Source: a bacterium
GTDB taxonomy: Bacteria; Planctomycetota; Planctomycetia; Pirellulales; Pirellulaceae
Reading direction: 5' to 3'
Length of the DNA: 62,643 bases
Assembly: GCA_030430075.1 (NCBI GenBank)
Contig: JAUIGN010000053.1
Coordinates: forward strand, 1-62,643
The notes under the pieces were generated by a model. It saw only the letters and a list, made by a program, of their open reading frames with translations. It was not told the origin of the DNA and did not search any database. The stretch's first letter is position 1, and each line of letters begins with the position of its first letter. Both the position numbers and the translations under genes were made by a program. This document shows, one piece after another, positions 25,273 through 33,533 of this stretch.

Positions 25273-26757
25273 TCAGGCAAGGATCCCATGAATCGGATGT
25301 GCTTCCAGAACGCCCGTTAGTTTCTGGTCGAGGCCGCCGTAGGCATAGGTCAGTTGGCGATGGTCGATGCCCATCAGGTGCAGGATGGTGGCGTGGAGGT
25401 CGCGGACATGGTGCCGGTTGACAACCGCCGAATGGCCCAGCTCATCCGTCTCGCCGTAGCTGAATCCGGCCTTCACGCCCCCGCCGGCCAGCCAGTAAGT
25501 AATCGCCTTGGGATTGTGTTCGCGACCGTGTTCGTTCTGCGATACCGGTTGGCGACCAAACTCGCCACCCCAGACCACCAGCGTGTCGTCGAGCAGCCCG
25601 CGCTGCTTGAGATCGATCAGCAAGCCGGCGATGGGGCGGTCGATCTCGGGGCAATGGATTGCCAGGTTCTCCTCAACACTCATGTGCGCGTCCCAGTTCT
25701 GCTGTTGATGTCCACCTCCATGATAAATCTGTACGAAGCGGACGCCCCGTTCGATCAGGCGGCGGGCGAGCAGGCATTGGCGGCCGAGCGGGGCGGGGCC
25801 GAGCGAAAACCGGTTTGTCGGCTTTTCGTCAAACAGCCCGTATGACGCCAATGTGGCCCGCGTCTCCCGTGACCAGTCGAGGCATTCCGGTGCCGTCGTC
25901 TGCAATTGGAAAGCCAATTCGTAACTGGCAATGCGCGCGTCAAGTTCCGGAATGCCGGGCCGCTCGCGCAAGTGTTCGGCATTCAAGGCATTGATCGCAT
26001 CGATTTGCCCACGGCGCATTCGTTCGGACATGTTGACGGACGGCATCAGGTTCAAAATCGGTTGGCCATTGCTGCGGAGCACCGTGCCTTGATGCGCGGC
26101 CGGCATGAAGCCGGCACCCCAGTTCGGCGCGCCGGAAATTGGGCCGCCGCGCGGGTCGAGCATCACCACGAACGAAGGCAGGTTGCGATTCAGGGCTTCC
26201 AGGCCGTAGCTCAGCCAGGCGCCGAGCGACGGATGCCCCTGCACAACGCGGCCCGTGTTCATTTGCAGGTTTGCCGAGCCGTGTGCGAACGAATCTGCGT
26301 ACAGGCTCTTGATAACCGCCAGCTGGTCCATTTGTCGGCTCAGATGGGGCAACGCATCAGAGCACCACTGCCCGTTCGCTCCATGCTGCTTGAACTTGCG
26401 GCGTGAAGCGAGCAGCGTTTGGCGTTGTACGTCGCGGCGCCGGATCTCGATGTCGACCGATTGCCCATCACGTTTTTGGAGTTCGGGTTTGTAGTCGAAT
26501 AGATCCATCTGCGACGGGCCACCGTACATGTACAGAAAAATGCACCGCTTGGCCTTGGCCGGCACCGCAGATGAGACCGGCCGACCGTGACCGGCACCTG
26601 GAAACTGCCGGTCATTGGCCGCCGCCGCGGACACCGAGCGCGCAAGGTGGCCATCGCCGGGTAGCAGCGGCGCCAGAGCCAGCCCGCTGAACCCAGCACC
26701 GCACTCGTGGAGAAATTCGCGGCGCGTGCGGCCGCAGAATTGACCGGTCGTTGTCAT
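25273..26757 (-). CDS. DUF1501 family protein (Tat-exported)
   Basis: Protein of 494 aa with an N-terminal twin-arginine motif (RTRREFLHECGAGFSGLALAPLL), pointing to Tat export of a folded, perhaps metal-bound protein. The rest is a full DUF1501 domain, part of the alkaline phosphatase/sulfatase-like superfamily. Landmarks are IFLYMYGGPSQMDLFDYKP, IKSLYADSFAHGSANLQMNTG, VRFVQIYHGGGHQQQNWDAH, LVVWGGEFGRQPVSQ and HGREHNPKAITYWLAGGG. Enzymatic activity has not been established for the family. It follows a DUF1549/1553 gene by 191 bases, a very common planctomycete pairing. GGAG lies about nine bases before the ATG at 26757. Confidence 0.93.
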   Translation of the reverse strand: MTTTGQFCGRTRREFLHECGAGFSGLALAPLLPGDGHLARSVSAAAANDRQFPGAGHGRPVSSAVPAKAKRCIFLYMYGGPSQMDLFDYKPELQKRDGQSVDIEIRRRDVQRQTLLASRRKFKQHGANGQWCSDALPHLSRQMDQLAVIKSLYADSFAHGSANLQMNTGRVVQGHPSLGAWLSYGLEALNRNLPSFVVMLDPRGGPISGAPNWGAGFMPAAHQGTVLRSNGQPILNLMPSVNMSERMRRGQIDAINALNAEHLRERPGIPELDARIASYELAFQLQTTAPECLDWSRETRATLASYGLFDEKPTNRFSLGPAPLGRQCLLARRLIERGVRFVQIYHGGGHQQQNWDAHMSVEENLAIHCPEIDRPIAGLLIDLKQRGLLDDTLVVWGGEFGRQPVSQNEHGREHNPKAITYWLAGGGVKAGFSYGETDELGHSAVVNRHHVRDLHATILHLMGIDHRQLTYAYGGLDQKLTGVLEAHPIHGILA

Positions 26758-26772
26758 CGCATGCACTCCACT

Positions 26773-26810
26773 TTGCCAGTGCGGTCTTGCCAGTGCGGTC
26801 TTGCCAGTGC
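26773..26810. repeat. 14-bp tandem repeat upstream of the DUF1501 gene
   Basis: TTGCCAGTGCGGTC occurs at 26773-26786 and 26787-26800, followed by a partial copy (TTGCCAGTGC). It lies 16 bases upstream of the DUF1501 start codon, in its leader. Confidence 0.8.
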
Positions 26811-26948
26811 CTTGCCAAGATCCAACGTGAGGTAACTGAAAACGGGGAAGATCCCAAACTCCGAAACGCGCTGCGGGCGCGTCGTAACGAGCTAGGGATG
26901 ACTCCCTCCCGAAGTCACCCCGAAGTTGTTGCCCCCCAGAAAAGAACG

Positions 26949-29900
26949 CTAATCAACATACACGAATTCATTTAAGTTCATGAGTACCTGGCACAACGCG
27001 ATGAGTGCTTGGCGATCGGGGAGCTCGCCCTGCCGTGGAGAAACATTGGCAGGCGGCCGCAGATTCTCGCGAGTAGCCTCTTGGCCGGTGCTCAAGGCAA
27101 GATTTCGAAATGCCGCTGGCGACCCTGTTGCCTGGAACCCAATCAGGCCGGCGCGGAACGGCTGCTGCTCGTTGTGGACAATCAATGCCTCTGCTGAGCC
27201 GTCGAGGCGCACGCTAATCAGCGGACCGTTCAAGGCGACATGAACACGGTGCCACCGGCCGGCGTGGAGCCTGGCCGAGGCAGATTGGAGTTCGTGCCAA
27301 CCGTTCCGGTGGCTGCCGAGCACAACCCGCCGATTGGATGCGTCGAGCCGCACTTCGTAGCCCGCCGGTGTGACCCCGGCCCGAGGTTCATCGGCGATAC
27401 GCAACAGCAGGCTTGCGGTCGACACCTTGCCGGGTGAGAGACGGATATCGACCTCCACGTTGCCGCTGTCGAGCCGGTCGATCGTGCGGATCAGCTGGGC
27501 CGTCGATCGTGGCACGGCGCGCAGCACGCCATCGGCTCCGGCCGTCCATTCACCACACGCGCGCCGCCAACCGGGTGGCAGCGGGGCCGTCGAGGGGCCG
27601 GCCGTCTCCAGGCGCAGGTCGGCAAGCGTCAGCGGGCCTCCCCAGGCAGCGACCCCGAACTGACCGACCAACGCTGCGGGTGTGTCGACCTCGATCGGGG
27701 CTGCGCGGCCGATGACCAGCCGGACGCGGTTCGCGGATGAATCGATGCGCAGCGGCATCCAGCGACCGGCGATTGGACGCCATGGCGCTTCTCGTCGCCA
27801 AGTCGCATCGGCCGTGACGACGGTGGCGACGATCTTGCCGTGCAGTGGGTCGAGTGTGAAGGCGACGCCGTGCCAGCTATCCGCCGTCGCTCGGGCTCGC
27901 ACAAGAAGTGTCGCGAGCTCGGTCGAACGTCCCAACCGCAGGCGACCGCTAACCGTCCCTTCGCGAAAGTGGGTGGCGGTAAGGAGTGAGAAGGGCCCAT
28001 ACGGCCGATCAACCGTTTCTATCGCTTCGTATCCAGCGCTCCAGCGGCCGGCATGGTAGGACCAACCATCGCGCGGGCCGAGCAGGTATCGGTCCGGCGT
28101 CAAGCGGCGTCGATACTCACTGTACAACGATGCCGGTACGTCAGGGCGAAACGTCAGTTCGCCGGCGATCTGCGCGAACGCCCGTTCCTGGTTGGCGAGG
28201 TATTCGAGCGCGAGCGAAGACTCGCGGTTGGACGGCTGGCGCGCAAACAACCGCTCGAACAAGACGCGAACCTGCGTGGCCGGCTCGTCACCGGCTGCGA
28301 CGGCCACCCGGTGGGCCAACGCCCGCGCTTGATCGAGCATGAATCGGCTGTTGAGCAGAATCATCGATTGCGGCGCGACGGTCGTGGTCGGCCGCTTGCC
28401 CAGCGGCGCGTCCGTGTTCCCGTAGTCGAAGGCCTCCATGAATGGATCACGCAGGCCCCGCTTCAGGAACCCGTAAACGCTGCGCCGAGATCGCTCGCTG
28501 CGTGCCGACGATTCCCAGCCGAACCCCGGTTTCGATTGCCCGGCGACCACTTCACCCTCCAACCGCGGAAAGAAGCCTCGCCCGCCCGCCGCGAGGTTCA
28601 ACTGTCCAGCCGCCGACAGCACGCTGTCGCGAATCGCTTCCGCTTCCAGCCGCCGCGCGTGCTGACGCCAGAAGAGCCAGTTGTCGGGATCGGCTTGCTG
28701 CGCAAGTTCGTTCGTCGTCCGCGACGACATCCGCCATGTGTTCGACTGCAGGATCAGCCGATGCAAGTGTTTCAGCGACCAGCCGCTCTCGATCAACTCT
28801 GCCGCCAGCCAGTCGAGCAATTCGGGGTGTGTCGGTGGCTGGCCGCCTCGGCCGAAGTCGTTGGGTGTCGCCACCAGGCCGCGGCCGAAATGGTGCTGCC
28901 AGATCCGGTTGGCGATAACACGGGCCGTCAACGGATTGGCGGAAGATGCAATCCACTGTGCAAATTCGAGGCGACTGCCGGACGCAGCCCAACGGGGTTC
29001 GCCGGCCAATTCCTCGAAGACCTCTGGGAAGCCGCTCTCGACCTGCTCGCCTGGAGTGCGCGGATTGCCGCGAATTAAGACGTGCGTCGGCAACAGCGAT
29101 TCACTTCGCTGGCGAACGGCAAGTGCCCAGTCGACGTCCGGCGCTTCCTTTTGCAGGGACGCGAGTCGTTGCTGGAGCTCATGGCGGCCCGCGCCGTCGT
29201 CGGCTGGCAGGTCGGCAAGCTGACGCTCCACGGCCGCAATCCTGGCCGCCTGCCGAGACCGCCAGGAGGCGATAAGCTTGGCGTCGGCCAGGGGCGCGAA
29301 CGTCGCTGAATCGAGATGAAACCGAGGTTTTTCGTAGGGCCTGATGTTGCGGAGGAATGCCAGCAGCCGGTAGTAGTCACGCTGCGAAATCGGGTCAACC
29401 ATGTGGTCGTGGCAGCGTGCACAACCGAGCGTCTGGCCGAGGAATACCTGGCCAAGTGTCGAAAGAATGTCGTCGAGCGCATCAAATTCGGCGGCCATGC
29501 CGTCATCCGGCTCGTCATTCCACACGCCCAGCCGATAGAAACCGGTCGCGATCAGGGTGTCGTGGTCGCCGTCCGCCAACTGATCACCCGCCAGTTGCTC
29601 GACGACAAAGCGATCGAACGGTTTGTCCGCGTTCAGCGATTGGATCACGAAATCACGGTAGCGCCAGGCGTACGGCTTTTCGCCGTCACGCTCGTAGCCG
29701 TTCGTCTGAGCAAACCGCACCAAGTCCAGCCAATGCCGTCCCCAGCGTTCCCCGTAGGCAGGGCGGGCCAGCATGTCGTCGACCAGCCGGCTCCACTGCT
29801 CGTCTGTCGGTTCGGAGACGAACGATTTGACCGTGGCGAGTTGCGGCGGCAAGCCGGTGATCACGAAGGCGAGCCGCCGCACCAATTCCTGAGGTTCGGC

Positions 29901-30527
29901 TGGTGGATTCGGCCGTAGGCCCAGACGTTCCAGTCGTCCGAATACGAACCCGTCGACCGGATTGGCGAAGCCGCCGGCATCACCGTGCAGCGGCATGCGT
30001 GGCCGGCGGATTGGCTGGTAGGCCCAATGCGCCCGGTCGCCGGCTGTGACCTGAAACGACGCACGGCGGTCCACTTCGGCTTCACTTGCCGTTCCAGCCG
30101 CGTCCCCAGAACGCGGGTAGTGCGCGCCGAGCCGGACCCATCTGACGAGCAGGTTGACTTCGCGTTTGCTCAGCTGCCCGTTCGGCGGCATCTCGAGTCC
30201 ATCGTAGCGAACTGCCCGAATCAACAGGCTTTCGTCAGGTTGGCCGGGAACAATTGCCGCTCCCGTGACGCCGCCGCGCATCACGTGTTCAGCGTGATCG
30301 AGCCGGAGCCCGCCGCGGACGCGTTCCGCGCGCCCGCTATGACACGCGAAGCAATGCTCTGCCAGGAGCGGCCGGATACGCGATTCGAAGAAAGCCTCAG
30401 ACGCTGCCGCTGAGTCGTCCGCGCGCGCCGGACCGGCGGCGGCCGATACGGAAATCGCAACCCACAGCATTCGCCAGCAAGCGAAACGGATCCCAGCCTG
30501 CCGGCAGGCGTCGATGAAGATGGTCAT
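26949..30527 (-). CDS. PSCyt1-DUF1549-DUF1553 protein with inserted LamG-like domains
   Basis: Exported protein of 1192 aa. A signal-like segment lies at residues 13-36. The c-type haem motif C59-F-A-C62-H63 (EHCFACHSGRAERV) opens a PSCyt1-like domain (about 45-140). DUF1549 follows (LDLVRFAQTNGYERDG; the FLGQTLGCARCHDHMVDP block has a second CxxCH). DUF1553 follows (RIWQHHFGRGLVATPNDFGRGG). From about residue 800 to 1160 are two concanavalin A/LamG-like beta-sandwich stretches (WSYHAGRWSAG, WRRACGEWTAGADGVLRAV, AGRWHRVHVALNGPLISVRLDG). The final 20 residues return to the DUF1553 end helix (CQVLMNLNEFVYVD). The ATG at 30527 has GGGAAGAG upstream; the longer frame is rejected. The LamG part suggests carbohydrate binding. 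Confidence 0.9.
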   Translation of the reverse strand: MTIFIDACRQAGIRFACWRMLWVAISVSAAAGPARADDSAAASEAFFESRIRPLLAEHCFACHSGRAERVRGGLRLDHAEHVMRGGVTGAAIVPGQPDESLLIRAVRYDGLEMPPNGQLSKREVNLLVRWVRLGAHYPRSGDAAGTASEAEVDRRASFQVTAGDRAHWAYQPIRRPRMPLHGDAGGFANPVDGFVFGRLERLGLRPNPPAEPQELVRRLAFVITGLPPQLATVKSFVSEPTDEQWSRLVDDMLARPAYGERWGRHWLDLVRFAQTNGYERDGEKPYAWRYRDFVIQSLNADKPFDRFVVEQLAGDQLADGDHDTLIATGFYRLGVWNDEPDDGMAAEFDALDDILSTLGQVFLGQTLGCARCHDHMVDPISQRDYYRLLAFLRNIRPYEKPRFHLDSATFAPLADAKLIASWRSRQAARIAAVERQLADLPADDGAGRHELQQRLASLQKEAPDVDWALAVRQRSESLLPTHVLIRGNPRTPGEQVESGFPEVFEELAGEPRWAASGSRLEFAQWIASSANPLTARVIANRIWQHHFGRGLVATPNDFGRGGQPPTHPELLDWLAAELIESGWSLKHLHRLILQSNTWRMSSRTTNELAQQADPDNWLFWRQHARRLEAEAIRDSVLSAAGQLNLAAGGRGFFPRLEGEVVAGQSKPGFGWESSARSERSRRSVYGFLKRGLRDPFMEAFDYGNTDAPLGKRPTTTVAPQSMILLNSRFMLDQARALAHRVAVAAGDEPATQVRVLFERLFARQPSNRESSLALEYLANQERAFAQIAGELTFRPDVPASLYSEYRRRLTPDRYLLGPRDGWSYHAGRWSAGYEAIETVDRPYGPFSLLTATHFREGTVSGRLRLGRSTELATLLVRARATADSWHGVAFTLDPLHGKIVATVVTADATWRREAPWRPIAGRWMPLRIDSSANRVRLVIGRAAPIEVDTPAALVGQFGVAAWGGPLTLADLRLETAGPSTAPLPPGWRRACGEWTAGADGVLRAVPRSTAQLIRTIDRLDSGNVEVDIRLSPGKVSTASLLLRIADEPRAGVTPAGYEVRLDASNRRVVLGSHRNGWHELQSASARLHAGRWHRVHVALNGPLISVRLDGSAEALIVHNEQQPFRAGLIGFQATGSPAAFRNLALSTGQEATRENLRPPANVSPRQGELPDRQALIALCQVLMNLNEFVYVD

Positions 30528-30820
30528 AGCGGCTCTTCCCGGCGATTGCCTGGCACGCTGGTGCGACAAATCCGACATCCTAACGATCCTTACGCTGCCA
30601 ATGAACCCAGGGCGAACACCGGGAGCCCGGCATTCGCGGGCTCCCTCGTTGCGGCAGATGGGTCTTTTCGCCGCGCAAGCATGAATCACATGTCGTCTCC
30701 AGGCCGAGTATCGGCGCGGGGCCGCCTTGCTCGGGGCAGGTCTTCGACATTGCCGAAACGAATCACCGCAGATAGGGATGAAAGCGCGTTCGATCAACTC
30801 GTCAATCAAGATCCACCATT

Positions 30821-30897
30821 CTTGTCTCTTGTCTCTTGTCTCTTGTCTCTTGTCTCTTGTCTCTTGTCTCTTGTCTCTTGTCTCTTGTCTCTTGTCT
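30821..30897. repeat. Eleven perfect copies of heptamer CTTGTCT
   Basis: Uninterrupted tandem array of 11 units of 7 bp, pyrimidine-rich on the plus strand. It ends 216 bases upstream of the GT4 start codon. Such arrays change copy number by slippage. Confidence 0.97.
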
Positions 30898-31098
30898 CGA
30901 CAGAACCCATTCTTGTCTCGACAGAAATTCGTACCCAGGTTACGATCTCACCGCCATTTGCCGGGGTCTGGGTCGGTACGCCTGGACTGTGCCGCCAAAC
31001 CCCCATGGTCCGGCGCGCGCGTTTCCTGCGACGTTGTGGCACGTATGTCGCGCCGGCTTGGGTTGACCGGGTGCGGGCTGTTCGAAATTCATCCGAGC

Positions 31099-31106
31099 GA
31101 GGAGAG
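31099..31106 (+). promoter_or_regulatory. Ribosome-binding site that fixes a TTG start for the GT4 gene
   Basis: GAGGAGAG lies seven bases before the TTG at 31114. The ATG at 31045 in the same frame has no comparable site. Confidence 0.7.
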
Positions 31107-31113
31107 ATACCCC

Positions 31114-32274
31114 TTGCCCAATGTTGTCATTGATGTCGAACGTCTGCGGAACGTGCATTGTGGGCTCGGTCAGTTCAGCTTGCACCTCGGTCGCGCGTTG
31201 CTCGACGAAATCGAGGCGCCGCTGACGCCGATCATGCTTGCCCGGCCCGAGCACCGCGCGCACCTGTCGGACCGCGAGCCGCAGTTCCTGGACGCCAGTC
31301 CCTGGCGCGGCGAGCCGTTCGCTCGCTGGATCCGACCTTGGTATGGAATGTTGCCGCAGGCCCAGCCACCCGCGCTGTGGCACGCCACGCACCAGGACAC
31401 GCGCTTCCTGCCCCTGCACCGGTCGACGCAGCTGATCCTGACGATTCATGATTTGAATTTTCTCCGCGAAAAATCGCCGGCGTCGATTCGCAGGCGGCTG
31501 CGGAGACTGCAACCCAAAGTCACGCGTGCGGCGATCCTCACCACGGCGTCGGAACACGCGGCCGGTGAAATCCGCGAACACCTGGAAACCGGCGGCAAGG
31601 AGATCGCCATCATTCCCCACGGCGTCTGCGTTCGCCGTGACGAGGCGGCCGCCGTCCGTCCCGCATTTCTGCCGCCTGGACCATTTCTGTTTACGATCGG
31701 TGATATCACCCCCAAAAAGAACTTTCACGCGCTGGCCGATCTGGCTGCCAGGCTGCCCGAGTTCCGGGTCGTGATCGCCGGATCGAAGGCGACAAACTAT
31801 GCCCGCGAGATTGAACGTCGGGCAATCGAGTTGGGGCTAACCGAGCGTGTGATCTTGCCCGGCAAGGTTTCCAACGCGGATCGCGCCTGGTTGTACGAGC
31901 ACTGTGCCGCCTTCCTTTTCCCTTCCCGCAGCGAAGGGTTCGGGATGCCGGTCATCGAGGCGATGAGCAGCGGTTGTCCGGTCTTCTGCGCGCACGCCAC
32001 CAGTCTTCCCGAGGTCGGTGGTGACTTGGCGTTTTACTGGCATGACCTCAATCCGGACAGGATGGCAATCGTCGTGCGTGACGGCCTGGCCGCCGCGGCG
32101 AACGACAGCAGTTTCGGCGACAAACTTCGAGCCCGGGCCGGTCAGTTTACCTGGAAGCGGTCGGCACAGGCCTACCTGGCCCTCTATCGACGACTCCTGG
32201 GCGGGGAGGCGGCCGCTGACGAAGGGAAAACGAGAGTTGGCGGCGCTGTCCCGCCGGTCCGCCCCGCCGCCTGA
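31114..32274 (+). CDS. Glycosyltransferase family 4
   Basis: Protein of 386 aa, probably transferring a sugar from a nucleotide donor during cell-envelope glycan synthesis. The start LPNVVIDVERLRNVHCGLGQF, read with initiator Met at the TTG, matches the GT4 N-terminal strand and the glycine-rich loop. The donor-binding region includes GDITPKKNFHALADLAARL, VVIAGSK, VILPGKVSNADRAWLYEH and the E-x7-E motif in SEGFGMPVIEAMSSGCPV (about 272-289). The TTG at 31114 is chosen for the ribosome-binding site and family alignment. The stop is directly adjacent to that of lpxK in a tail-to-tail arrangement. The acceptor is unknown. Confidence 0.88.
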   Translation: MPNVVIDVERLRNVHCGLGQFSLHLGRALLDEIEAPLTPIMLARPEHRAHLSDREPQFLDASPWRGEPFARWIRPWYGMLPQAQPPALWHATHQDTRFLPLHRSTQLILTIHDLNFLREKSPASIRRRLRRLQPKVTRAAILTTASEHAAGEIREHLETGGKEIAIIPHGVCVRRDEAAAVRPAFLPPGPFLFTIGDITPKKNFHALADLAARLPEFRVVIAGSKATNYAREIERRAIELGLTERVILPGKVSNADRAWLYEHCAAFLFPSRSEGFGMPVIEAMSSGCPVFCAHATSLPEVGGDLAFYWHDLNPDRMAIVVRDGLAAAANDSSFGDKLRARAGQFTWKRSAQAYLALYRRLLGGEAAADEGKTRVGGAVPPVRPAA

Positions 32275-33369
32275 TCAGGCCGCGTCGTCCGGTCGGCCAG
32301 TTGCCCCGCCATCGCCAACGGCGGCCGCGATGGATCGCAACCTGGCTTCCAGCGGTTCGGGGTCGCTGATCAGTTCGATGCCGATCTGCAGGGCCCAGAG
32401 CGGGTAGCGGCCGATTTGGGCCGTACCGATCTTTACCAGGTCCTTGTGCGTGCAGACCACGGCCTCCACGTCGAGCGTCTGCAGCCAACGGTCAAGTGAT
32501 GCGACGTCGCGGCCGTCAAAGGCGTGGTGGTCTGGAAACTCGCGCAGCTCGACCAGCTCGAAGCCGGCGGCGGCCAGCGAATGTCGAAAGCCGGCCGGGT
32601 TCCCGATGCCGCAAAATGCCCCGATTCGTTGGCCAGCCAGCGAGTCCAGCGGCGCTTCACGGCCGGCATGGTCGCGGAGTGCGACCGGTCGGTGGGCGAC
32701 TTCAATCCAAGCCGCGCTACCGGTCCAGGCTTCGATCTGGCTGCGAATCTGCTCGCGGACTTGCGGGGTCACCGCATCCGCACGCGTCAGGACGACGGCG
32801 TCCGCGCGGCGAAGGTTGGCGACCGGTTCGCGGAGCAAGCCGCGCGGCAGCAAGTGGCCGTAGCCGAACGGTTCCAGCGCATCGATCAAGACCAGGTTGA
32901 GGTCACGTTCGATCCGGCGGTGCTGAAATCCATCATCGAGGAGAATCAATTGAGATTCAAACTCTTCGATCGCCGTGTGCGCGGCGGCGACGCGGTCCGG
33001 GTTTTGCAAATGCGGGACGTCGGGCAGCTTTTGTTCCAGCTCCAACGCCTCGTCGTTCTGCGCACCGGCTTCCGCGCCGTACCCGCGACTGATCACGACA
33101 ACGCGGATGTCCTGCGCTCGAAACCAGCGAGCCAGCCATTCCACCATCGGGGTCTTCCCCGTACCGCCAACGGTCAGGTTGCCGACGCTGATGACCGGCA
33201 CATCGACGCGTTGGATTGGCCGGCGACCCGTGTCGAACTGGCGATTCCGCCAGGCGACTGCCGCGCCGTACGGGAGGGACGCCATGCGAAAGAGAGTTCG
33301 CCAGACAGCAGCCGTCACTCCCCGCCGCCGGCCGCTGACGAGATTTCGGAACTTGGTCGCATCAAGCAA
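32275..33369 (-). CDS. lpxK: Tetraacyldisaccharide 4'-kinase
   Basis: Phosphorylates the 4' position of the lipid A precursor at the inner membrane. The protein is 364 aa. The N-terminal amphipathic segment (about 20-40) would attach it to the membrane. The P-loop GNLTVGGTGKTP lies at about 63-74, followed by VVVISRGYG and LDDGFQHRRIERDLNLVLID, the second-shell catalytic block of LpxK. Translation seems to start at TTG (33369); the later ATG at 33285 would remove part of the conserved N-terminal helix. It shares the minus strand with DUF819, pepF and hemW. Its presence supports lipid A synthesis. Confidence 0.93.
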   Translation of the reverse strand: MLDATKFRNLVSGRRRGVTAAVWRTLFRMASLPYGAAVAWRNRQFDTGRRPIQRVDVPVISVGNLTVGGTGKTPMVEWLARWFRAQDIRVVVISRGYGAEAGAQNDEALELEQKLPDVPHLQNPDRVAAAHTAIEEFESQLILLDDGFQHRRIERDLNLVLIDALEPFGYGHLLPRGLLREPVANLRRADAVVLTRADAVTPQVREQIRSQIEAWTGSAAWIEVAHRPVALRDHAGREAPLDSLAGQRIGAFCGIGNPAGFRHSLAAAGFELVELREFPDHHAFDGRDVASLDRWLQTLDVEAVVCTHKDLVKIGTAQIGRYPLWALQIGIELISDPEPLEARLRSIAAAVGDGGATGRPDDAA

Positions 33370-33533
33370 GGTGGTCGTCCGTGTGAGGTCGTGCGGATCG
33401 AACGTCGACCGACCCTAGGGGCTGTCGCGGTAACGGCGCGCGGTCAGGTCTCCGCAGAGGCTGAAGCTAACGGACGCTGTAATTCTCGTCAACGCAGTGC
33501 GTCCGGCCACGTCCTGCGACCGTCAAACGCCGG

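Larger units (their letters stand above)
30528..31113. other. Intergenic region between divergent genes, containing a heptamer array
   Basis: About 590 bases between the divergent DUF1549/1553 gene and the GT4 gene. It contains the 11-copy CTTGTCT array (30821-30897) and a 15-bp direct repeat (cttgtctcgacagaa at 30891-30905 and 30912-30926). Open frames through it code only for the repeat and are not accepted as genes. Confidence 0.6.

Noticed and set aside
30806..31042. Minus-strand ORF coding for repeated RDKRQET
   Set aside because: Product of the CTTGTCT heptamer array; no start context or conserved flanks.
30727..31113. N-terminal extension of the GT4 protein through the heptamer array
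   Set aside because: A good ribosome-binding site before the TTG at 31114 and the family-type N-terminus there make the long start unlikely.
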